This document shows positions 53,945-61,308 of a stretch of 64,000 bases of DNA, piece after piece (the stretch's first letter is position 1; every line of letters starts with the position of its first letter). The stretch lies in NCBI GenBank assembly GCA_903819975.1, contig CAIJFI010000017.1, positions 1 through 64,000 on the forward strand, read 5' to 3'. Source of the stretch: an uncultured Bacteroidota bacterium (GTDB lineage Bacteria; Bacteroidota; Bacteroidia; Chitinophagales; Chitinophagaceae). A model generated the notes under the pieces. The model was not told the DNA's origin, ran no database searches, and saw nothing but the letters and a program-made list of their open reading frames with translations. The translations under genes and the position numbers were made by a program.

Positions 53945-54358
53945 ATGACAGACAATACCAATCAAGAAAATCAATATTACAATATTCCCATTGCCTATAG
54001 GAAGATGGAAAACTTGCATATTATTTTTTGGTTGTTTAAAGACATTGCTTGGTGTATGGTATGGAGACCTTTGGGCGTGATGATGATTATTCCTACCCTA
54101 TTTATTTCTATAGTTATTGCATGGAGAACTAGACAAATTTTTTCTGAACTATGTCATAATTTGGCGATTGTAGTATGGATTACAGCAAACTCTTTTTGGA
54201 TGTGTAGCGAATTTTTTAAAGTAGATAACGTGATAGTATATAAGGACATCACTGTAAAACATTTAGCGATGATTCCTTTTTTAACCGGGGTACTCATCTT
54301 AGCTTTTTATTATTTAATTCATAAGCCAAGACACGAAAAAGAGACAGCTACCCTTTAA
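53945..54358 (+). CDS. small membrane protein of unknown function
   Basis: A 137-residue protein with four likely membrane segments (about 40-58, 61-78, 86-104, 113-131) and a polar N-terminus (MTDNTNQENQYY). It is rich in Trp and Ile. I do not recognise a family. It lies 34 bases after the DAO-type gene and ends 16 bases before the convergent MFS gene, with no terminator in between. A near-consensus TATTTTCG occurs 26 bases before its ATG. Confidence 0.7.
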   Translation: MTDNTNQENQYYNIPIAYRKMENLHIIFWLFKDIAWCMVWRPLGVMMIIPTLFISIVIAWRTRQIFSELCHNLAIVVWITANSFWMCSEFFKVDNVIVYKDITVKHLAMIPFLTGVLILAFYYLIHKPRHEKETATL

Positions 54359-54374
54359 TGTTTTGTGTAATAAA

Positions 54375-55526
54375 CTATAAATACTTTTTTAATTTATTAG
54401 CCTGTACAAAAGTAGAAATACCTAATAAACTTATAGTTAAAAAAGCCCATCTCAATCCAATAGCCTGAGATAAGAATCCAATGATAGGCGGGCCAATTAA
54501 AAAGCCAAAGAATCCGATACTAGAAACAGATGCTAAGTCTATGCTAGCCCTTCCTGGCGCTGCATTACGGCCCACTGTGCCATAAATTGTTGGTATCACA
54601 GAAGAAACGCCAAAACCAACAAGCATAAATCCAATACTACTTACAAATATATTTGGATAAGAGACTGCGATTATCAATCCTAAAGTCACAACTAAACCAC
54701 TTAACATTAATTGTTTTCTGGCGCCCCAATAATTAATAAGGGTATCTGCAAACATTCTTCCTGTTGTCATACAAGCCATAAAACTAATATAACCAACTGT
54801 TCTCCATTCCTCACTCACCCTTACAACTTTTTGAAAGTATACTCCACTCCAATCAAACATCATTCCTTCACAAATCATATTTCCCAATGCAACCAAACCA
54901 AATTGCAATAATAAAGGACTTGGCTTATTCCACATTTTTGAGACAGGTTGTGAACTAATTTCTCCTGGCAATAAATAATGTCTTGAGAAAAATAAAAATA
55001 TCCAACCTAATACTGCAACAGTTACAAATTGTTGCAGAGGCAAAATAGCATTGGCTACAAAATAGCCACCTAATAATCCGCCACTAAAACCAGCCAAACT
55101 CCAAAATCCATGAAATTTAGATACAATACTTTTATCAAATAATTTTGACAAGGAAGCAGCTTGTGTGTTAACTGATACATTAAATAAATTGCCAGCCATC
55201 CCAAATAAAAATAAACAAATTGCTAATTGAGTCGTATTTGTTGAAATCCCTAAACTGATTAATGAAATTGGATAAATAACGGCAGCAATGGTTACCATCT
55301 TTTTACTTCCGTGTTTAGCAGTTAAACTTCCGGAAATTGGTATACCTAAAAAAGAGCCAATTGGTAAGAAAAATAGTAGTCCACCAAATGCACCATCACT
55401 TAATCCTAACTGCATTTTAATATCTGGAATACGACTAGCCCAGCTTGAAAAACATATACCTGTTAAAAAGAAATACCCAGAAAGTATAATACGCCTTGTT
55501 TTTAATGAAATCATCGACTCTGTCAT
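54375..55526 (-). CDS. MFS transporter
   Basis: An inner membrane secondary transporter of 383 residues from the ATG at 55526 (MTESMISLKTRR); an upstream in-frame extension to 55613 overlaps the aspS promoter and is unlikely. Twelve membrane segments are visible. The loop 2-3 motif is GSLTAKHGSKKMV. A periplasmic-like GFWSLAGFSGGLLGGYFVANAILP follows. It looks like the FucP/YbjJ-like group, but the substrate cannot be told. It is divergent from aspS. Confidence 0.83.
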   Translation of the reverse strand: MTESMISLKTRRIILSGYFFLTGICFSSWASRIPDIKMQLGLSDGAFGGLLFFLPIGSFLGIPISGSLTAKHGSKKMVTIAAVIYPISLISLGISTNTTQLAICLFLFGMAGNLFNVSVNTQAASLSKLFDKSIVSKFHGFWSLAGFSGGLLGGYFVANAILPLQQFVTVAVLGWIFLFFSRHYLLPGEISSQPVSKMWNKPSPLLLQFGLVALGNMICEGMMFDWSGVYFQKVVRVSEEWRTVGYISFMACMTTGRMFADTLINYWGARKQLMLSGLVVTLGLIIAVSYPNIFVSSIGFMLVGFGVSSVIPTIYGTVGRNAAPGRASIDLASVSSIGFFGFLIGPPIIGFLSQAIGLRWAFLTISLLGISTFVQANKLKKYL

Positions 55527-55559
55527 AGCGCAAAGATGGGGTTTTTCTAGGAATTGGGT

Positions 55560-55567
55560 TATATTTG
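55560..55567 (+). promoter_or_regulatory. -7 box of aspS
   Basis: TATATTTG followed by C matches TAnnTTTG and lies 28 bases before the aspS ATG. There is no clear TTG upstream. On the other strand CATCTTTG (55531-55538) may be the weaker -7 box of the MFS gene. Confidence 0.55.
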
Positions 55568-55595
55568 CAGTCCTATCATATTTCAATAGTTTTAT

Positions 55596-57422
55596 ATGTA
55601 TCGTACACACCATTGTGGAGAGTTAAATATCCAATCTGTAGGTAATAATGTAACCTTAGCTGGATGGGTTCAAACCATTCGTAAATTCGGGGCCATCACT
55701 TTTGTGGACCTTAGAGATCGTTACGGAATTACCCAGTTATTATTGGGCGAAGAATTGCAATCACAATTAGATGCACAACCCTTAGGTCGTGAATTTGTTT
55801 TGCAAGTAAAAGGTACTGTTATTGAACGTTCCAATAAGAATGCAAATATCCCTACTGGTGAAATTGAAATTAAAGTTGCTGAGTTCAAAATATTAAACGC
55901 TTCTATCGTTCCTCCATTTACAATTCAAGATGATACAGATGGTGGTGATGATATTAGAATGAAATATCGTTTCTTGGATTTAAGAAGAAATGCAGTAAAA
56001 AAGAATATTGAATTAAGATATAGCGTAAACCGAGCAACAAGAAACTACTTACATTCAAAAGGATTCATGGATATTGAAACTCCTTTTTTAATTAAGTCTA
56101 CTCCAGAGGGTGCGCGTGACTTTGTGGTGCCTAGTAGAATGAACGAAGGTGAATTTTACGCATTACCTCAATCACCTCAGACATTTAAGCAATTATTAAT
56201 GGTTAGCGGATATGATCGCTACTACCAAATTGTAAAATGTTTTAGAGACGAGGATTTAAGAGCCGATCGTCAACCAGAATTTACACAGATTGACTGTGAG
56301 ATGAGTTTTGTAGAGCAAGAAGATATCTTAAATATGTTTGAAGGATTAATCAAAAGTATATTTAAGGATGTTAAAAATATAGATTACACCGAGACTGTTC
56401 AACGAATGACTTGGGAGGATGCCATGTGGAATTATGGTAATGATAAACCAGATATTCGCTTTGGTATGGAATTATGCAACTTGAAAAAGCCAGGACACGT
56501 TTTTTCTGATAAGCAAGACAATGCTGCTTTAATAAACGGTGTTGACTTTAAAGTATTTGACGAAGCCGAAACAGTGATCGCAATAGCTGCTCCAGGTTGT
56601 AGTGAGTATTCTCGTAAACAAACCGACGAATTAACGGAGTGGGTTAAGCGTCCACAAATTGGCATGAAGGGTTTGGTATTTATTAAATGTAATGCCGATG
56701 GTACATTCAAAAGCAGTGTAGATAAATTTTATTCAGAAGATAAATTAAAAGCAATTGCAACAGCAGCGAATGCAAAAGCAGGTGATTTGGTATTAATATT
56801 AGCAGGTGCTGAAGAAAGAACACGTAAAGCAGTTAGTGAATTACGTTTAGAATTAGGAAAGCAATTAGGATTTAGAAAAGAAGATGAATTTAAATTATTA
56901 TGGGTATTAGATTTCCCATTATTTGAATATGACGAGGAAGGAAACAGATGGGTAGCTAGACACCATCCATTTACATCTCCTAAACCGGATCATATTGACA
57001 TTATGATTAACAATGCACCGGAGATTAAAGACGCAGCTAAATATTTGGAACACCCTTATGCTAATATCAAAGCAAACGCTTATGATATGGTATTAAATGG
57101 TAATGAAATTGGCGGTGGCTCTATTCGTATCTTCCAAAGAAATCTTCAAGAAAAAATGTTTGCAGCATTAGGCATGACGCCTGAAGAAGCGAATCATAAA
57201 TTTGGTTTCTTATTGGGAGCCTTTGAATATGGTGCACCTCCGCATGGTGGTATTGCTTTTGGGTTTGACCGTTTATGCGCTCTGCTAGGTGGCAGCGAAA
57301 GTATTAGAGACTTTATAGCCTTCCCTAAAAATAATAGTGGACGTGATGTAATGTTAGACGCGCCTAGTAGTATTGACGAAAAACAATTCGAAGAACTTCA
57401 TATCAAATTAAATTTGAAATAA
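55596..57422 (+). CDS. aspS: aspartate-tRNA ligase
   Basis: A class II aminoacyl-tRNA synthetase (608 residues). The N-terminal anticodon OB fold ([30 protein letters not shown]), the class II motif 2 ([24 protein letters not shown]), the GAD insertion domain (about 295-420) and motif 3 ([21 protein letters not shown]) are all present. The long bacterial form with the GAD domain is complete. The enzyme could be discriminating or not. The next gene starts three bases after its stop. Confidence 0.97.
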   Translation: MYRTHHCGELNIQSVGNNVTLAGWVQTIRKFGAITFVDLRDRYGITQLLLGEELQSQLDAQPLGREFVLQVKGTVIERSNKNANIPTGEIEIKVAEFKILNASIVPPFTIQDDTDGGDDIRMKYRFLDLRRNAVKKNIELRYSVNRATRNYLHSKGFMDIETPFLIKSTPEGARDFVVPSRMNEGEFYALPQSPQTFKQLLMVSGYDRYYQIVKCFRDEDLRADRQPEFTQIDCEMSFVEQEDILNMFEGLIKSIFKDVKNIDYTETVQRMTWEDAMWNYGNDKPDIRFGMELCNLKKPGHVFSDKQDNAALINGVDFKVFDEAETVIAIAAPGCSEYSRKQTDELTEWVKRPQIGMKGLVFIKCNADGTFKSSVDKFYSEDKLKAIATAANAKAGDLVLILAGAEERTRKAVSELRLELGKQLGFRKEDEFKLLWVLDFPLFEYDEEGNRWVARHHPFTSPKPDHIDIMINNAPEIKDAAKYLEHPYANIKANAYDMVLNGNEIGGGSIRIFQRNLQEKMFAALGMTPEEANHKFGFLLGAFEYGAPPHGGIAFGFDRLCALLGGSESIRDFIAFPKNNSGRDVMLDAPSSIDEKQFEELHIKLNLK

Positions 57423-57425
57423 GCA

Positions 57426-57929
57426 ATGTTAAACAGCATGAAACTATATAAGGTACTAACTTATATATTAATCCCTATCGCCTATTTCTTTGCTTTTATT
57501 GATGTTATGTTTTTAATGTCTGCATTAGCGAATCCAGCTGCTTTAATTGTTGTATTTGGTATTGCCTGTTTAGTAATTTATACTTTGTTAAGTTTTAAAT
57601 TTTACAAGCAAGGTGTATTAAGTGAGCAGCCATTAAATGCAAAAACAAAAGACTGGATTAAAGTAAATGCGATTGTGAGTATTATATTATGCAGCTTATT
57701 TTGCTTAGACGGTGTTAGTGTTTTAGGCTCAAGCAATGCAACACTTTTAAAATACATTGACGATTATATTATTCAAAAACCCGGTATGCCAGCAGACGCA
57801 AATGCTAACATGCTTTTGACAGTATTAAAAGCCGTATCAGTAATACTTTTAATTACAGGTACTGTAGGACTACTGCATATTCGCACAACACTAAGATTGT
57901 TGAAACAATACAGTTACTTATTCGAATAA
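57426..57929 (+). CDS. membrane protein of unknown function
   Basis: A 167-residue protein with four predicted membrane segments (about 10-32, 35-55, 78-98, 128-148). A polar loop (about 60-75) and a hydrophilic, periplasm- or cytoplasm-facing loop (about 103-125) separate them. The ATG at 57426 and one four codons on (MKLYKVLTYI) are both possible. It lies three bases after aspS and four bases before rarA, so it sits inside an aspS-rarA transcription unit. No family was recognised. Confidence 0.65.
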   Translation: MLNSMKLYKVLTYILIPIAYFFAFIDVMFLMSALANPAALIVVFGIACLVIYTLLSFKFYKQGVLSEQPLNAKTKDWIKVNAIVSIILCSLFCLDGVSVLGSSNATLLKYIDDYIIQKPGMPADANANMLLTVLKAVSVILLITGTVGLLHIRTTLRLLKQYSYLFE

Positions 57930-57933
57930 CACA

Positions 57934-59214
57934 ATGAATCAAACCATCCCACTAGCAGAAAGATTAAGGCCACAAAAGCTTTCAGATTTAGTTGGACAAG
58001 AACATTTGTCCGGTGAGGATAGTGTGTTACAAAAATCAATTCAAAAAGGGAAAGTGCCTTCCATGATATTATGGGGCCCTCCTGGCGTAGGCAAAACAAC
58101 CCTTGCTAATATTATTGCAACTACATTTAATAGTGCCTATTACCAACTAAGTGCCATTAGCAGTGGTGTTAAGGAATTAAGAGAAGTTATTGAAGAAGCA
58201 AAAACAAAAGATGGCGCCATATTATTTATTGACGAGATTCACCGTTTTAATAAAGGTCAACAAGATGCATTATTAGGTGCAGTAGAAAAAGGAATCATTA
58301 CTTTGATTGGCGCGACAACCGAAAATCCAAGTTTTGAAGTAAATAGCGCCTTGCTAAGTCGTTGTCAGGTATTTATTTTAAAAGCATTGGATAAAGAAGG
58401 CTTGAACAAATTAGTACAACAAGCTGTTGCTAAAGATCCGCTATTCGCCAATAAAAATATTGAGCTAAAAGAAACTGAGGCGCTGTTTCAGTTATCCGGA
58501 GGAGATGGCAGAAAACTATTAAATCTTTTAGAACTTTCAGTGGAAGCATTAATTGGAACATCAAAAAGCAATACGCCTCTAATATTAACGGACGAATGGG
58601 TAATGCAAGTTGCGCAAACCAATATTGCTTTGTATGATAAAAATGGTGAGCAACATTATGATATTATTTCGGCATTTATAAAAAGCATGCGCGGCTCCGA
58701 CCCCAATGGTGCAATCTATTGGTTATCTAGAATGATTGCAGGTGGTGAGGATGTAAAATTTATTGCAAGAAGAATGTTGATATTTGCAAGTGAGGATGTA
58801 GGCAATGCAAACCCTAATGCATTATTACTAGCAAACAACTGCTTTGACGCAGTAAATAAAATTGGATACCCCGAAAGCAGAATTATCCTTTCACAGTGTG
58901 CTATCTATTTAGCGAGTTCTGCAAAAAGCAATGCGTCATATGAAGCCATTAATGCAGGACTTGCGTTGGTGAATAAAACTGGTAACCTACCCGTGCCATT
59001 ACATTTACGCAATGCACCTACAAAATTAATGAAAGACATGGATTATGGCAAGGATTACAAATACTCCCATTTAGGAGAAAATAACTTCCTTGAACAAGAA
59101 TACCTTCCAGACGAAATAAAAGGAACTGCATTTTATCAGCCACAAAAAAACGCAAGAGAAGAAGAACTTAAAAAGTTCTTGCATGAGCGTTGGCGCGGCA
59201 AGTATGGCTATTAG
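57934..59214 (+). CDS. rarA: replication-associated recombination protein A (RarA/MgsA)
   Basis: An AAA+ ATPase acting at stalled replication forks (426 residues). Walker A is GPPGVGKTT at residues 48-56, Walker B is ILFIDEIHRFNKGQQDALLGAVE, the sensor and Arg finger region is IGATTENPSFEVNSALLSRCQVF, and the C-terminal tetramerisation domain has RGSDPNGAIYWLSRMI and ASEDVGNANP. It is full length and lies in one unit with aspS and a small membrane protein. Confidence 0.95.
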   Translation: MNQTIPLAERLRPQKLSDLVGQEHLSGEDSVLQKSIQKGKVPSMILWGPPGVGKTTLANIIATTFNSAYYQLSAISSGVKELREVIEEAKTKDGAILFIDEIHRFNKGQQDALLGAVEKGIITLIGATTENPSFEVNSALLSRCQVFILKALDKEGLNKLVQQAVAKDPLFANKNIELKETEALFQLSGGDGRKLLNLLELSVEALIGTSKSNTPLILTDEWVMQVAQTNIALYDKNGEQHYDIISAFIKSMRGSDPNGAIYWLSRMIAGGEDVKFIARRMLIFASEDVGNANPNALLLANNCFDAVNKIGYPESRIILSQCAIYLASSAKSNASYEAINAGLALVNKTGNLPVPLHLRNAPTKLMKDMDYGKDYKYSHLGENNFLEQEYLPDEIKGTAFYQPQKNAREEELKKFLHERWRGKYGY

Positions 59215-59237
59215 ATTCGTTAATTATTATGGGGCTA

Positions 59238-60707
59238 TTAGCTGATTTTTTCTGGAACGGCACGCCCTACAATACCTGCAGCGGCACCTCTGTCACCACC
59301 TTCATGGTATTCAGCATCCTCGTTAACATCCCATAAATCATAGACTTCTGTACCAGCAATAATATTCTTTGCAGCCAACATTGCAGTCATCATACTATGA
59401 TCCTGGTTATTGTATTTATGCATACCATTACGGCCAACTAAATACAACCCTTTATATTGTTTTATCGCTTCACGAATTACATTTAAATGATCCTTGTATT
59501 CATGATCGTACACAGGATACGCTTTAGGTTGTCTTACTACATAACCATCTACTACTGCAGAAGGTTTAGTCAAACCAATTTGATTTATCTCTTTGGTTCC
59601 TAATGCAATTAAATCCTCATTGCTACTAGTCCATAAACCATCTCCTTCAAAACAGAAGTATTCCAATCCATAGCAAGCCATTTCTGGATCAGGCACCATA
59701 TAAGGACTCCATGATTTAAAGTTTTGGATACGACCTACTTTTACATTTGGCTCATGAATATAAATCCAGTTGTCACTAAATGCATCTTGATCCTTACAAA
59801 TTAACACCACGGTTAAAAAGTCACGATATTTTAATTGACTTGCAGCATGTAAAACATTTGCAGGAAATGCAGGAGCTACTGCAGGAATTAATTCACGCAT
59901 TGGAGCCGAAGACAATACATAATCAAAGCCTTCTAACACTGCACCATTACTAGTATATACTTTCCATGTCTCACCTACTTTCTCAATTTTGTTAACTCCA
60001 GTATTCATTTCAATCTTCACTCCTAATGCCTTGCTCTTCACAACACACTCTTCCCACATCATTCCCGGACCACGCTTTGGATAACGGAATGAATCAATCA
60101 AAGTTTTAATTACATCTCCCTTGCTTTTCTTGCCACTTGGTTTAAATAATGCATTCCAAACCGCGCTACTTAAAGACAATCCTTTAATACGTTGTGCAGC
60201 CCAATCGGCAGAAATTTCTTTACAAGGAATACCCCATACTTTTTCGGTATAAGTTTTAAAGAAAATATTAAACAATCGTTTTCCAAATTGATTGGTTACC
60301 CAGTCCTCAAAATTTTGAGGATCTTTTACAGGAAATAATTTTGCATTTAAATAACTCATCACACATAAGAAGCTTTCAAAAATTCCCAACTTCATTAAAG
60401 CTTCAAATGCTGCCAATGGATATGCGAAAAATTTTTTATTGTAAAAAATACGAGAACTTCTAGGACGCTCTAATAATTCGTCAGCTAAAATTTCGGTCCA
60501 AAAATCCTCAACCTCTTTTGACTTTGAAAAAAAGCGGTGACCGCCAATATCAAAATGATACCCTTTGTATGACTCTGTTCTTGAGATACCTCCAACATAC
60601 TGTGGATCTTTCTCAAATACAGTTACATCTTGTTGTGCTTTACCTAACAAATAAGCCGCAGTTAAACCTGCTGGACCTGCACCAATAATGGCTACTTTTT
60701 TAGTCAT
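59238..60707 (-). CDS. FAD-dependent oxidoreductase (amine oxidase/UDP-galactopyranose mutase-like)
   Basis: A flavoprotein of 489 residues from the ATG at 60707 (MTKKVAIIGAGPAGLTAAYLLG). The frame reaches back seven codons to a TTG. The FAD loop is GAGPAGLTAAY, the adjacent Glu lies in VFEKD, and GGISRTESYKGYHFDIGGHRFFSKS is the characteristic stretch of a group often found with polysaccharide genes in Bacteroidota. The C-terminal FAD contact is LYLVGRNGMHKYNNQDHSMMTAMLAAKNI. The substrate is unknown; protoporphyrinogen oxidase is less likely. A -7 box lies 26 bases upstream. Confidence 0.82.
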   Translation of the reverse strand: MTKKVAIIGAGPAGLTAAYLLGKAQQDVTVFEKDPQYVGGISRTESYKGYHFDIGGHRFFSKSKEVEDFWTEILADELLERPRSSRIFYNKKFFAYPLAAFEALMKLGIFESFLCVMSYLNAKLFPVKDPQNFEDWVTNQFGKRLFNIFFKTYTEKVWGIPCKEISADWAAQRIKGLSLSSAVWNALFKPSGKKSKGDVIKTLIDSFRYPKRGPGMMWEECVVKSKALGVKIEMNTGVNKIEKVGETWKVYTSNGAVLEGFDYVLSSAPMRELIPAVAPAFPANVLHAASQLKYRDFLTVVLICKDQDAFSDNWIYIHEPNVKVGRIQNFKSWSPYMVPDPEMACYGLEYFCFEGDGLWTSSNEDLIALGTKEINQIGLTKPSAVVDGYVVRQPKAYPVYDHEYKDHLNVIREAIKQYKGLYLVGRNGMHKYNNQDHSMMTAMLAAKNIIAGTEVYDLWDVNEDAEYHEGGDRGAAAGIVGRAVPEKIS

Positions 60708-60733
60708 GGAGGGAAATAATTTGGGCAAAATTG

Positions 60734-60741
60734 CAAAAATA
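60734..60741 (-). promoter_or_regulatory. -7 box of the FAD oxidoreductase
   Basis: TATTTTTG on the minus strand matches TAnnTTTG about 26 bases before the ATG. There is no TTG at the right distance. Confidence 0.45.
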
Positions 60742-60786
60742 TATTGGGATTGCCATCAATAATGGCAAAGAGTTTGGCCAAAGCCT

Positions 60787-60794
60787 TAATTTTG
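60787..60794 (+). promoter_or_regulatory. -7 box adjacent to the GNAT start codon
   Basis: TAATTTTG matches TAnnTTTG and ends five bases before the ATG at 60800. It supports this start over a longer frame that begins with TTG at 60731, and it predicts a near-leaderless mRNA. Confidence 0.45.
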
Positions 60795-60799
60795 TAGGC

Positions 60800-61261
60800 A
60801 TGTCAAGTAACCCAACCATCCAATGGAGCACAAAGCACTTCTCAGAACTGACTGTAGATGAGCTTTATGCTATTTTAAGACTGCGAAGCGAAGTGTTTGT
60901 AGTAGAACAAAATTGTGTCTTTTTAGACATGGATAATAACGACCAAAAAGCATACCATACCATGGGATGGATTGGTGATGATTTAATTGCTTCTACTCGT
61001 TTATTTGATATTGATCAAAGCTATCCAGGCTACCAAAGTATTGGTCGTGTAGTGGGCTCGCCAAGACATAGAGGCATAGGTGCAGGAAAAGAATTAATGC
61101 GCTATTCTATTGCAGAATGTGAAAGAATATTTGGCAAACATCCCATTAAAATTGGTGCACAATTATACCTTAAGAAATTCTATGGCGAATTAGGTTGGGA
61201 ACAAGCTGGTGAAATGTACTACGAGGACGATATAGAACATATCCCAATGATCAGGAAATAG
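60800..61261 (+). CDS. GNAT-family N-acetyltransferase, ElaA-like
   Basis: An acetyl-CoA-dependent acetyltransferase of 153 residues. The N-terminal half contains ELYAILRLRSEVFVVEQNCVFLDMDNNDQKAYH, typical of the ElaA group. The acetyl-CoA binding loop is GRVVGSPRHRGIGAGKELM. The C-terminal beta bulge is LYLKKFYGELGWEQAGEMYYEDDIEHIPM. The substrate is not known for this group. It is convergent with uvrA with 47 bases between and no obvious terminator. Confidence 0.85.
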   Translation: MSSNPTIQWSTKHFSELTVDELYAILRLRSEVFVVEQNCVFLDMDNNDQKAYHTMGWIGDDLIASTRLFDIDQSYPGYQSIGRVVGSPRHRGIGAGKELMRYSIAECERIFGKHPIKIGAQLYLKKFYGELGWEQAGEMYYEDDIEHIPMIRK

Positions 61262-61308
61262 GATCTAATTCCCTATTTCTTTAATTACAATAATCTCCTT
61301 TTATTAGG

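Noticed and set aside
55527-55613. 29-residue extension of the MFS transporter overlapping aspS
   Set aside because: It crosses the aspS promoter and start codon; the ATG at 55526 lies at the first membrane segment.
60731-60799. Longer GNAT start at a TTG
   Set aside because: A TAnnTTTG box lies inside the extension just before the ATG at 60800, and the added residues do not look like the family.
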